Source: Pseudovibrio sp. Alg231-02
GTDB lineage: Bacteria > Pseudomonadota > Alphaproteobacteria > Rhizobiales > Stappiaceae
Direction: 5' to 3'
DNA length: 64,000 nucleotides
Assembly: GCF_900143565.1 (NCBI RefSeq)
Contig: NZ_FREX01000004.1
Location: 186,001-250,000 of the forward strand
The position numbers were made by a program, and so were the translations under genes. Below, in pieces: positions 37,001 to 44,621 of the stretch. The notes under the pieces are model-generated. The model saw only the letters and a program-made list of their open reading frames with translations, ran no database searches and was not told the DNA's origin. The number at the start of each line of letters is the position of its first letter. The stretch's first letter is position 1.

Positions 37001-37930
37001 GGCGTCAGCAGCAGCTTTGGCTGTTCCACCTGCTGAGATCGCTGTGGCATTTCTGTTATTAGTATCAACAAGGATAGTCCCGCTATTCGCTTCCGCATCC
37101 CCTTTTACGCCGATAGCAAGAGCATATGCATCAACATCTCCTGCACCTTCAGAGGTAGCCTGACCTCCTTTAGCGAGAATGCTGATCAGACCTTTGTTGG
37201 CCCCTTCAAGATCGTTGTCGATGCCAGTGATATCAGCATCAGCATCCGCGGCGCCTGAGGCGGACACAGCTATTCCAGCATGGCCCTCAACCTTGATAGT
37301 GCCGATGTTGTCTCCCTCAACATCCAGATAGGTGCCAAAGCCCTCAACGCTCGCATCTGCCTTGCCGCTTCCGTTGGCTGTGGCCGAACCTGCCTGAGCA
37401 TAACTGGAAAGCGTTCCCAGGTTGTCGCCCATCAATCGGCCATCAATGGCCTTCACATTCACTTTTACACTGGCTTTGCCAGTGCCCGATGTGGTTGCAC
37501 TTTGACTGGTGCCTTTGACCGAGATTGTCCCGATATTGTCTATTTCCAGCGTACCTTCAACACCATCGATGGTGACCGCTGCATTCGCACCGCTGTTCGG
37601 GTTTGCACTGCTATCCGCAAGACCGCCGCTGACTTCAACAGCAATCTCACCAGAATTGTTCTGGGTAATATCGCCTTTAATGCCACGGATGGTTATTTCT
37701 GCACTCGCATCATTCCCGATAGCCTCGCCGCCGGTCACACTCACCTGTAATTGCCCGGAGTATTCTGCGATTGGGCCAGTGATCACTTGCGTGTCCAGCG
37801 CAGCATCGTTGGGCGCGGTCTGAGGTGCAGTGATATGAACCGTCTGCGCCATAAGCGGTGCTGCGATGACGATGTTTGAAACAAGCGCAAATATGGAAAC
37901 ACTGCTCAAACTGCGAGATTTATAAGTCAC
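34070..37930 (-). CDS. autotransporter with repetitive passenger domain
   Basis: A 1286-residue type V secreted protein. Signal peptide to about residue 29 (ending APLMAQT). The passenger, about 30-930, is made of degenerate 40-45-residue units of the form G-x-x-G-x-L-x-x-x-N-x-G-x-I-x-V-x-A, rich in Gly, Ala, Ser, Asn and without Cys, which predicts a beta-helix. The C-terminal 280 residues are the translocating beta-barrel and end in the classical VSYKF. No protease or lipase motif is seen in the passenger, so adhesin or surface fibre is the likely role. Two adjacent units are near-identical (see the repeat entry). Confidence 0.9.
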   Translation of the reverse strand: MTYKSRSLSSVSIFALVSNIVIAAPLMAQTVHITAPQTAPNDAALDTQVITGPIAEYSGQLQVSVTGGEAIGNDASAEITIRGIKGDITQNNSGEIAVEVSGGLADSSANPNSGANAAVTIDGVEGTLEIDNIGTISVKGTSQSATTSGTGKASVKVNVKAIDGRLMGDNLGTLSSYAQAGSATANGSGKADASVEGFGTYLDVEGDNIGTIKVEGHAGIAVSASGAADADADITGIDNDLEGANKGLISILAKGGQATSEGAGDVDAYALAIGVKGDAEANSGTILVDTNNRNATAISAGGTAKAAADAYGIHGDLRGSNTGQIDVTARAGRSETTGSAASNSQSLAVGVMGHVKSNSGLILVDADNRRTKATATDGEAIAAADAYGIQGDLQVGNTGRISVISSAGQSETTSSAAANSKTLAVGVSGNIKANSGLILVNAAGGDAKATSGNGNADASAQASGTKFNLNDDNSGEIDIRARAGTASGLIANANAFAFGVENRLEGDNSGVIRVEAFAGIAISDGTTGNGADAIAIAVGVNDYINGSNSGDVIAFGQGGTATANGATSAEAGANVYGNNNGLTKDNSGLIRAVGIGGTAEAEGNSHASATTRVMGIFGALGGTNKGRIFALTEGGSATATGSGNASASAEAIGVYNGIRNTDPNVTTDNLGVVVARATGGTASSVGGNAYGYADVSALDGSLGGENKGWIEALAQGKTATTGGDKTANAEGLAVGIKGDAKANSGTIFVRAFGGTAESLNAAKANGAARAFGIGYVNGTTRYGVEGEFTNTNLIEVSATAGTSNGTQDKALAYGVVLNGATTLNNSGLIVATATGGAGSEAYQVHAGSNALTVNSYGILFRDDLDENFSGTIQADDPNNVTFNNATLHVHFSNSTKIDVAYEIPDLVDGQDVQQFTQLDASGVVGHGWSAEAVESSWGTTNQEVIFRYAPEVSSPQLVAQQQRGVIDATQRIGEGLLTDLMLKGESASGEGLLLAYDGKPTSDAEKAVADMAGQSHLAEQYGVFYAAPLHLYQQNLDGDLGYSASTTGVVTGYNRVVSPDLIVGANVFYGHSALDFNGIYDQAKETVDTYGFGVQGAYRKDAVLLTGQSTFYHTSNTYKDGSAQASETYDSQNLLTRVAAKHIWEYGNNTFMPEVGLSHLWHSRGAFGVDNQGVPDVSYDAINNHQFSVDASLGWAGTYQVQEGELKANLRAGLRQVLGDGGFKDVLRSGANGKASVISDIDQTLARASASLEYSKGNFGASVGVLGEYGENTRNTAFFGRVSYKF
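36554..37009 (-). repeat. two tandem 228-bp repeats within the autotransporter gene
   Basis: Copies 37009-36782 and 36781-36554 each encode 76 residues beginning ADAYGI(H/Q)GDL. Long stretches match at DNA level (for example AGATCTCC and GATGCCATAGGC recur 228 bases apart). They mark a recent duplication in the passenger and a site where repeat number may vary. Confidence 0.85.
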
Positions 37931-38117
37931 GGCCCCACCCCAACTATTTTATATTCGTATTTTTAATGATAGTTACAGATGCTCCTCTCACACATCAAGG
38001 CGGACGCTTGGTCATCCACGCCTATATTAGTTATTGCGTATTTTAGGATGTACTCCATTAAACTGCTACTTTAGGTTTTTCATATCTCTGATTTCGCGTA
38101 TGCCCGGGTTCAAATCC

Positions 38118-38153
38118 TTGACATTTGACGTCAAAATCATAATATAGTGCCAT
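38118..38153 (+). promoter_or_regulatory. promoter with embedded palindrome for the Xre/RES module
   Basis: TTGACA (38118-38123) and TAATAT (38140-38145) are spaced by 16 bases. The spacer holds a perfect 12-bp palindrome TTTGACGTCAAA (38124-38135), a likely operator for the antitoxin. The predicted start of transcription falls at or next to the first ATG (38154), so the mRNA could be leaderless. Confidence 0.65.
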
Positions 38154-38606
38154 ATGTCGCTGCGCTATTCAGCTGGTTTGATGAGAGGGAAGATGCCTAG
38201 CCTTCGTAAGATTGAACAACCTCTGGCTCCAGGTGGACCAAAGTTTACCGAGGAAGAAGTGCATGCCATGCAGCGGGCGGTGATCAACTTGTTTGAGCGC
38301 TGGCAGCTGACGGATGAGCAGGCCACTTTGCTGCTGGGAGACATTGCCAAGCGCACCTATCAACGCTGGAAGACCAGACACTATGGCCGTGTCAGCGTGG
38401 ACCTTGCGGCGCGCCTGTCCAATCTGCTTGGCATTCACAAGGCACTTCGCCTGCTGTTCAGCGATACCAACCGCGGGTATGGCTGGGTGAAACGCGCTAA
38501 TACAGACTTCGGCGGCAGATCTGCCCTTGAAATTATGATGGGCGGACAACTCACGGACTTAATGCGCGTGCGCAGATATCTTGATGCGCAGCGAGGCAAC
38601 TGGTGA
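38154..38606 (+). CDS. Xre/MbcA/ParS-type antitoxin
   Basis: A 150-residue protein. The N-terminal half has an HTH-like segment (FERWQLTDEQATLLLGDIAK, RTYQRWK) and the C-terminal half the toxin-binding region (LSNLLGIHKALRLLF, YGWVKRANTDFGGRSALEIMMGG). This is the usual partner of RES toxins. An internal ATG at 38193 with GAGGG nearby is an alternative start. The stop overlaps the toxin start (GTGA), so the two are coupled. Confidence 0.9.
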   Translation: MSLRYSAGLMRGKMPSLRKIEQPLAPGGPKFTEEEVHAMQRAVINLFERWQLTDEQATLLLGDIAKRTYQRWKTRHYGRVSVDLAARLSNLLGIHKALRLLFSDTNRGYGWVKRANTDFGGRSALEIMMGGQLTDLMRVRRYLDAQRGNW

Positions 38607-39331
38607 CCACATTAACTTTGGTGGAGACGGACCTGAAAGCTCCTGAAACACATGTCAGCTGGCCCAAGTATTATCGGTTGGTCAACTCGGCCTACCCACC
38701 CATAGATTTGTTTGAAGACATTGCCGATCCCGCAGATTGGGAATTGCTGGCCGCTGCAGAGAGCCGCACCAATCCGCGCCTTGCAGAAACCATCGGCAAT
38801 CTGGATCTTGTACCCGTTGAGCGACGGGTCAATGGAACGGGCTCTTCCTATCTGATGGCACCGTTCACCCATGCCTCTCCTGACCGGACTGGCCGTTTCC
38901 ATGATGGGTACTTCGGCGCTTTTTATGCCGCCAAATCTTTTGAAACCGCGTTGTTCGAGACTGTGCACCACACCGGGAATTTCTATGCCGCCACGCAAGA
39001 GGCACCCGGCTGGATTGCGCAGATGCGCGAGTTGATCGGCAGTGTTGAGGCTAAACTTGCTGACGTAACAGATCCGCGTTTTGAAGTTCTGCTCCACCCG
39101 GATGATTACAGCGCTTCTCAGGTCTTCGCACGCAAGCTGCTGGAAGAGGGCGGCGATGGCATTCTCTACCCAAGTGTGCGGGACGAGAGCGGGTTGTGTA
39201 TTGCTGCGTTTTATCCCGACGTGGTGGAAGCTCCACTTCAGGCCCGGCATTTCAGCTATCACTGGAGCGGTGAGGCGATTGATATGATCAAGGACCTGAA
39301 CTCAGGCGAAGTCTTCGAGATCGCCGATTAA
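38603..39331 (+). CDS. RES-domain toxin
   Basis: A 242-residue RES protein. The three residues that name the family can be placed: R25 in YYRLVN, E114 in SFETALFE and the Ser in GILYPSVRDESG near 195. RES toxins act as NAD+ phosphorylases or ADP-ribosyl transferases and stop growth by NAD+ loss or target modification. All key residues are present, so the toxin looks active. It starts at GTG within the antitoxin stop. Most RES toxins are 150-230 residues; the longer N-terminus here is ordinary for the marine alphaproteobacterial branch. Confidence 0.9.
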   Translation: MTTLTLVETDLKAPETHVSWPKYYRLVNSAYPPIDLFEDIADPADWELLAAAESRTNPRLAETIGNLDLVPVERRVNGTGSSYLMAPFTHASPDRTGRFHDGYFGAFYAAKSFETALFETVHHTGNFYAATQEAPGWIAQMRELIGSVEAKLADVTDPRFEVLLHPDDYSASQVFARKLLEEGGDGILYPSVRDESGLCIAAFYPDVVEAPLQARHFSYHWSGEAIDMIKDLNSGEVFEIAD

Positions 39332-39482
39332 CCGCCAACACCTTATAAAACAGAGTAAAATTTCCACATAGATTCCGCAACGTCAGAAACTGCGATTTTG
39401 CGCCTTTCATTTCTGGAAAGGACAGCGCCACGCAGGTTTGGGCCACTAGCATCGCACTATTGATTTTATAAGGACAATAATT

Positions 39483-40238
39483 GTGAGCTTTTTCAGCAGT
39501 AGCGGCGGAACCTACAGCTTCTCCAACTACAGTGTTGCAAAGTATATAGGCAATGCGTCGTCGTCGATCAGCACTCGTGTCAACCAGAGTGTTTTGTCAC
39601 CGGATGATGAGTCCAAAGACAAGACAAAGACGCCTGACTTAAAGCCGACTCCGGATACTGCCGTTGATGCACGTGCTAAGCTGACCGATCTTTATGGCGA
39701 CCTTGATACGACCTCCAGCAAGTACAAGGATGATATCGAAGCGTTTCGTAAAGACATCTTTGATGATCTGGAGTTTGACCGCGAGACCCTCCACCTGATC
39801 GCCAGCAATGAAAACGGCTATTTCTCTGATGAAGAGATAGAGGCCGCAAAGCAAGTGATGCAAGAGCAGCTTGACGAGATCCTGAAAAAAGACGCTCCCG
39901 AGGCTGGGCCGACTGCGGACAATTATCTGTCTCTTTTGAAGTATCTGGAGGAAGAAACCTCCGCAGAAGAGCAAAAGTCCTTCGAATGGGCAGAAAGCAA
40001 AGCCAGCGCTCAGGCAGCTTACAAACGACTATCCGGTGGTAAGGAGAGCGACTTCTTTTCTGATGATCCGGTCGTCAACTTGCTCACCAAAGCCCATGAA
40101 GACCTGTTCGACGTGCAGAAAACCAATCCAGACGCAAAACTGGAATCCATGTCCTCCTACGATTCCGCTCAGTACCAGTGGGAACGGAACAACAACAGCT
40201 ACGACGCTTACACCTCACCGGATGCCTGGTGGAAGTAG
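39483..40238 (+). CDS. hypothetical acidic protein with degenerate EF-hand-like loop
   Basis: A 251-residue protein without signal peptide or membrane span; the first 40 residues are rich in Ser, Gly, Asn and Tyr, as in flagellin-like or secreted-effector N-termini. Residues 98-135 look like helix-loop-helix with ASNENGYFSDEE at the loop (G6 and E12 kept, position 1 is Ala), a degraded EF hand. The rest is acidic and helical, ending in SPDAWWK. Start is GTG with AAGGA upstream. No family is recognised. It follows the RES toxin by 151 bp. Confidence 0.6.
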   Translation: MSFFSSSGGTYSFSNYSVAKYIGNASSSISTRVNQSVLSPDDESKDKTKTPDLKPTPDTAVDARAKLTDLYGDLDTTSSKYKDDIEAFRKDIFDDLEFDRETLHLIASNENGYFSDEEIEAAKQVMQEQLDEILKKDAPEAGPTADNYLSLLKYLEEETSAEEQKSFEWAESKASAQAAYKRLSGGKESDFFSDDPVVNLLTKAHEDLFDVQKTNPDAKLESMSSYDSAQYQWERNNNSYDAYTSPDAWWK

Positions 40239-40257
40239 CGTTCAGCAAAACCTGACG

Positions 40258-40280
40258 CCCTGCCACAAACAGTGGCAGGG
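40258..40280. terminator. hairpin between the hypothetical and GNAT genes
   Basis: A perfect 9-bp stem CCCTGCCAC/GTGGCAGGG around AAACA sits between two convergent stops. A T run is lacking, so it is a weak candidate terminator. Confidence 0.5.
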
Positions 40281-40281
40281 A

Positions 40282-40758
40282 TCAGCCAATGCGCTGGCAC
40301 TGAAGAAGCATTGGAACGTCCTTGCCCCAGAAGTCGATGAACTCTTCCAGCGGCTCAAATCCAACGGACGCGTAGAACTTCCGCGTTTTGGCATACTCTG
40401 CATTTTCGTGTGAGGGGCCGAGTGTTTTAACGGTCAGATACGTCGCGCCACAATCTCTTGCATAGCGTTTGGCCAGTTCTACAAATGCGCGCCCAATCCC
40501 CTTCCCATGATGCTCTGATCTGATCGCCAGCAGGTGAATATCAACGCACGCGTGACTGGTTTGCGTCAGCGCCATAAGACCGAGCTTTTCACCACCTGCC
40601 TGCGCTATGAAGACGGGCCTCGTTTTAACATCCTCCAAGTAATCCTTGTAGACATCATACGGGCCGAACCACCCAGGCAGTCCTGAAAGGATCGCATCGC
40701 AAAGCGTGGTGCATTCCGTTTTACAGGCAAGTTCTGTTAGCTGGAAAGTCTCAGACAT
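40282..40758 (-). CDS. GNAT-family N-acetyltransferase
   Basis: A 158-residue acetyltransferase. The acetyl-CoA binding motif A is HLLAIRSEHHGKGIGRAFVELA near 75-95 (Q/RxxGxG/A), followed by TVKTLGPSHENAEYAKTRKFYASVGFEP, typical for motif B. Substrate unknown. The ATG at 40758 is preferred over a GTG at 40776, but no ribosome site is clear. Confidence 0.85.
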   Translation of the reverse strand: MSETFQLTELACKTECTTLCDAILSGLPGWFGPYDVYKDYLEDVKTRPVFIAQAGGEKLGLMALTQTSHACVDIHLLAIRSEHHGKGIGRAFVELAKRYARDCGATYLTVKTLGPSHENAEYAKTRKFYASVGFEPLEEFIDFWGKDVPMLLQCQRIG

Positions 40759-40884
40759 AGCGCAGATGACACTCACTTAAAAAAGAATGGCCCAACTGTG
40801 CGGCAGTGGCTTTGCTTCTGTCAAACCGCCTGTCTGCAAAAGCCTGAATTACACCGGCAACCTCAGAGCTGCGGCACATACAAA

Positions 40885-40912
40885 AATGGCCCGGTTTCAT
40901 CACCGGGCCATT
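40885..40912. terminator. terminator of the AGCS symporter gene
   Basis: A perfect 11-bp stem (40885-40895 with 40902-40912) with a 6-base loop. On the minus strand it is followed by TTTTT, so it ends the AGCS transcript; on the plus strand CTTTT follows. Confidence 0.88.
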
Positions 40913-40934
40913 CTTTTGAAAACTGTGTTTTCTC

Positions 40935-42308
40935 TTATTCAGCCGGGGCTTTTTCCACGCCCTCAGGCTCATCATCTTCGGAGAAGAACTCCTTGGTGAG
41001 CTTGAAGACAATCGGGCTGAGAAGTGCCAGCGCGATCAGGTTTGGAATGGCCATCATCGCATTCAGCGTATCAGCCAGCAGCCAGATGAAGCTCAGCTCC
41101 GCAGTTGCGCCGAAGTAGATCGCAACCACCCAGAGGATGCGGTATGGCTTGAGCGCACGAGGCCCAAAGAAGAAGCCAACGCATTTCTCGCCGTAGAAGC
41201 TCCACCCCAGAATGGTGGTGAATGCAAACACTGAGAGCGAGATCGCAATCAGATAGCCACCAACACCTGGCAGAGATGTTTCAAATGCCAGAGAGGTGAG
41301 CGCTGCACCGGAGGAGCCAGAGGTCCATACACCAGATGCCACAATCGCAAGACCAGTGATGGTACAAACGATGATGGTGTCGATGAACGTGCCGAGCATT
41401 GCGATCAGACCCTGATTAACAGGGCTCTTGGTTTCAGCAACCGCGTGAGCGATTGGCGCAGAACCCAGACCAGCTTCGTTAGAGAAGACGCCACGGGCAA
41501 CACCAAAGCGGATCGCAGCCCAAACAGCAGCACCAGCAAAGCCACCTTCAGCAGCAGTGGAGGTGAATGCCTGAGCAAACACTGTCTGCACAGCAGCACC
41601 GATGGAATCGATGTTGATGATCAGAACAACAAGGCCAGCTGCGATGTACGCAATAGCCATGAACGGAACCAGCTTGCCGGCAACGTTACCAATGCGCGTT
41701 ACTCCTCCCAGAATAACAGCAGCGGTGAGTGCCATCAGGACAACAGCGGTTGCCTGTGCCGGAATGCTGAAGTTTTCATTCAGAACGTTCGCAACACTGT
41801 TGGCCTGAACGCCGTTACCAATGCCGAACGCGGCAACAGCGCCGAATGCAGCAAAGGTTGGAGCAAGCCAGTACCACTTACGGCCAAGTCCGTTTTTGAT
41901 GTAGTACATCGGGCCACCAACAAAGTTGCCAGCGTTGTCACGCTCACGGTATTTCACCGCGAGGACAGCTTCGGCATACTTGGTTGCCATGCCCACAAGA
42001 GCAGTCATCCACATCCAGAAGAGAGCGCCAGGTCCGCCCAGGAACACAGCCGTCGCAACGCCTGCAATGTTACCTGTTCCAATTGTAGCTGAAAGAGACG
42101 TCATCAACGCATTGAAGGGGCTGATTTCACCACCACCTTCGCCTTGGCGACCTTTCCAGAGCAGGCTAAAGCCCGTGCCCAACTTAAAGATGGGCATTAG
42201 TTTGAGTCCGATCTGGAGAAAAAGTCCTACCCCGAGAATGGCTATAAGCATCACAGGGCCCCAAACGATAGAATTGATTTCGCCTAGGATATTCGTCATT
42301 GTTTCCAT
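40935..42308 (-). CDS. alanine/glycine:cation symporter (AGCS family)
   Basis: A 457-residue inner-membrane amino-acid importer driven by Na+ or H+. Family signatures are SLSATIGTGNIAGVATAVFLGGPGALFW split near 68-97 and GGPMYYIKNGL near 135. About eleven spans. The ATG at 42308 has GGGAGG six bases upstream. I looked for a glycine riboswitch in the leader, common in this family, and saw none. Confidence 0.93.
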   Translation of the reverse strand: METMTNILGEINSIVWGPVMLIAILGVGLFLQIGLKLMPIFKLGTGFSLLWKGRQGEGGGEISPFNALMTSLSATIGTGNIAGVATAVFLGGPGALFWMWMTALVGMATKYAEAVLAVKYRERDNAGNFVGGPMYYIKNGLGRKWYWLAPTFAAFGAVAAFGIGNGVQANSVANVLNENFSIPAQATAVVLMALTAAVILGGVTRIGNVAGKLVPFMAIAYIAAGLVVLIINIDSIGAAVQTVFAQAFTSTAAEGGFAGAAVWAAIRFGVARGVFSNEAGLGSAPIAHAVAETKSPVNQGLIAMLGTFIDTIIVCTITGLAIVASGVWTSGSSGAALTSLAFETSLPGVGGYLIAISLSVFAFTTILGWSFYGEKCVGFFFGPRALKPYRILWVVAIYFGATAELSFIWLLADTLNAMMAIPNLIALALLSPIVFKLTKEFFSEDDEPEGVEKAPAE

Positions 42309-42621
42309 GGTTAGCCTCCCACCATGATTTTTATTATGATTTAGTTTACATCCTCGGCATGCATAGGGAATACATCTACAATAGAACTATTTCAAACTTT
42401 TCTGTTGTTTTTCAATTAGTTAATTTCAAATCACGTAGTTTACCTACGGTCATCACGAAAATTTTTGGTGAAAATTTCGCGTCTGACGGGCGAAAATTAT
42501 CGTTTTCAACCGACCACTCGGTACAGTTTTGGAAAATTCATCCCCGGAATCGTAACTTATGAGCATATTCTGATTAACTAAGATAAGAGAGTTGCGGCAC
42601 TGCCCCAGGGGCAGGGGAAAA
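42309..42621. promoter_or_regulatory. 313-bp region upstream of AGCS gene
   Basis: AT-rich promoter region between the LysR stop and the AGCS start. Three related GAAAATT segments lie at 42477-42505, and CTGCCCCAGGGGCAG (42600-42614) is a 7-bp-arm palindrome just after the LysR stop. No gene or riboswitch is recognised. Confidence 0.4.
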
Positions 42622-43536
42622 TTACTCCTCCCGGTAGATCTCCTGCTCGGCAAATTCCCAAAATCTTGTCACCGCGCTGTTGCTGGGTGTTGTTGGCAGG
42701 CGGGTAAGAAACAGGCTACGCGGGGCAGGGGGATCAAGTGGCAAGATTTTCACGCCATCCAGATCCTCAGGCAGTGCCAGTTCTGCAATAATAGAACAGG
42801 CAAGGCCCGAGCGAACGACCGCCAGAATGGATGTGATCTGCTGAATGGAGTGATCCACGCGTGGGTCTACATCTGACCGGCTGAACCATTTCCGCACCAA
42901 CGGCTCGCTGCCCCCTTTTGTCATAATGAAGGGCTGCTTTTGAAAAGCTTCAGCGTTCATGTGCTGCGGCAAGTCCATATCATCTGCAGTGATCGCGACA
43001 AGTCGGTCACAGGCAATGAGCAGATTGTCGAACTCCTCATCACCATCCAGTCCCGGAACTACGGCCACGTCCACCTCACCGCGTCGCAAAGCTGCGATGA
43101 TCTCCTGATCCTGCGCCTCACGCAGTTCCAGCGCGATGCCGGGGTAGTGGCGTGAGAAGCGCTTCATGACATGAGGCAGAAGCCGCGTGGAGGCAGAAGG
43201 GCCTGAAGACCCGATGCGCACACGCCCGCCTTTGTTCTGGCGCAGGTCGTTGATGCTGGCCAGTGCGTTTTCTTCTGCCGCCTGCACGCTCAAGGCATAT
43301 TGAGCGATCAGCTTGCCCTCATCCGTCAGCTGCACCGGTTGCGCACCGCGGCGAAGCACCTTTACGCCAAGCCGCTTTTCAAGCTCTGCAATAGACTGGC
43401 TGACGGCAGACTGGCTCACCCCCAGTTGATGCGCTGTTTTGGTGACGGAGCCAACCGCCTGCATCAAAGGCAGAGCGCGCACCGCAAGCTCTGGCAAGCG
43501 CATTGCAAAAGAGTTGAGGCCATCAGGCTTGGTCAT
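42622..43536 (-). CDS. LysR-family regulator
   Basis: A 304-residue LysR protein. The winged HTH is near 18-75 (VRALPLMQAVGSVTKTAHQL, then VSQSAVSQSIAELEKRLG), followed by a coiled linker and the periplasmic-binding-protein-like effector domain (RVRIGSSGPSASTRLLP near 92). It is divergent from the AEC transporter gene with a 15-bp palindrome between them, so it probably controls that gene and itself. Confidence 0.92.
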   Translation of the reverse strand: MTKPDGLNSFAMRLPELAVRALPLMQAVGSVTKTAHQLGVSQSAVSQSIAELEKRLGVKVLRRGAQPVQLTDEGKLIAQYALSVQAAEENALASINDLRQNKGGRVRIGSSGPSASTRLLPHVMKRFSRHYPGIALELREAQDQEIIAALRRGEVDVAVVPGLDGDEEFDNLLIACDRLVAITADDMDLPQHMNAEAFQKQPFIMTKGGSEPLVRKWFSRSDVDPRVDHSIQQITSILAVVRSGLACSIIAELALPEDLDGVKILPLDPPAPRSLFLTRLPTTPSNSAVTRFWEFAEQEIYREE

Positions 43537-43554
43537 CAGGTGTCACCACATATT

Positions 43555-43569
43555 ATAAGCTCAGCTTAT
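43555..43569. promoter_or_regulatory. LysR operator candidate
   Basis: ATAAGCTCAGCTTAT has perfect 7-bp arms around one base and lies in the 105-bp gap between LysR (start 43536) and AEC (start 43642). It fits the T-N11-A inverted repeat of LysR sites. Confidence 0.65.
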
Positions 43570-43641
43570 TATCTTATAGTCCCTCATTAGCCTAAGACAT
43601 AGCATCAGGAAAGACCAGCCAAACCGTCAGGGAGAGCGCAC

Positions 43642-44538
43642 ATGGGGATCGCGATGGCATTGCTGCCAAGTCTGGGCTTGCTGGCTTTGGGCGGCGTGTT
43701 TGGCAAACGTCTGGATCAGGCCACATGGCGCGGCATTGATACGCTGAACTTTCAGTTGCTGTTTCCAGCTCTGATGTTCTCCGCTGCAGCAGCTCGCCCC
43801 ATCAATCTGGATGATGCAGCCATCATCGGATTGGGCACCTGGGGTATTTTAGGGATTGGGCTGTTGTTGGGGTGGATGCTGCGCCCGTTTGGGCCGGCAC
43901 GGTTTCTGGATTTTGCCGCTGGCTGGCAAACCGCCTGGCGGTTTAACACGGCCATCGGGTTTGTGGCGATCAGTGCGCTGGATGCGGACAGTGCCTCGCT
44001 TATGGCCATTGCCATTGGCTTTGCGGTGCCAATGGCAAACCTGATGGCGGTGACAGCTCTTTCTATGGGCAAAGGTCTTGGTCTGCGCAAGGCTGCGGGG
44101 AAGGTGGTGCTCAATCCATTCTTTCTGGCAGCCCTTAGCGGTGTTGCGGTGGGTTTGAGCGGATATCCGCTTCCCTCAGTTCTTTCGGAAGGTCTCAATC
44201 AACTGGCACTGGCCGCCATCCCCTTAGCATTGTTGGCGATTGGAGCAACACTTGATTGGCAGGGACTGATGAAGCTGGATATCTATACGGGTGGGTTGAA
44301 CTCCATAAAACTGTTGGCCTTGCCCTGCATCGCCTGGTTTATGGTGCACAGCTTTGCCATTCCCAAAGAGCAGGCCTCCGTGCTGGTGCTGTTTGCTGCT
44401 TTGCCCACCGCTTCAGCTGCTCACGTTCTGGCTGCTGCCTTTGGTGCGGACTGTCGCCAACCAGCCACGCTGATCGCTCAATCCACCTTGCTCTCATGCA
44501 TCAGCCTACCGCTTTGGATTGCCTTGCAAACCGGATAA
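43642..44538 (+). CDS. AEC-family (auxin efflux carrier-like) transporter
   Basis: A 298-residue membrane protein with about ten spans in two five-span halves. LGLLALGGVFGKRL at the start, a crossover-helix region near 100-115 and AALPTASAAHVLAAAFG near 250-268 are family features. Bacterial AEC proteins export or import malonate, malate or amino acids; the substrate is not evident. A divergent LysR gene is the likely regulator. Confidence 0.9.
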   Translation: MGIAMALLPSLGLLALGGVFGKRLDQATWRGIDTLNFQLLFPALMFSAAAARPINLDDAAIIGLGTWGILGIGLLLGWMLRPFGPARFLDFAAGWQTAWRFNTAIGFVAISALDADSASLMAIAIGFAVPMANLMAVTALSMGKGLGLRKAAGKVVLNPFFLAALSGVAVGLSGYPLPSVLSEGLNQLALAAIPLALLAIGATLDWQGLMKLDIYTGGLNSIKLLALPCIAWFMVHSFAIPKEQASVLVLFAALPTASAAHVLAAAFGADCRQPATLIAQSTLLSCISLPLWIALQTG

Positions 44539-44544
44539 GAAAAC

Positions 44545-44570
44545 GGGCCCTGCGGCAAACCGCAGAGCCC
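44545..44570 (+). terminator. hairpin after the AEC gene
   Basis: An 11-bp stem with one mismatch (44545-44555 with 44560-44570) around CAAA, between the convergent AEC and 767-residue protein genes. No T run follows. Confidence 0.5.
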
Positions 44571-44621
44571 AAGCCATTAGATAAGGAAGGTCATTCGTCA
44601 TCTATGAGCACATGAGCTCAT

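Noticed and set aside
36554-37009. Spaced repeats that could suggest a CRISPR array
   Set aside because: The repeats are in frame within an autotransporter gene, 228 bp long and adjacent, with no spacers or cas genes.
42309-42621. Possible glycine riboswitch before the AGCS gene
   Set aside because: I read the minus strand for the conserved riboswitch segments and did not find them.
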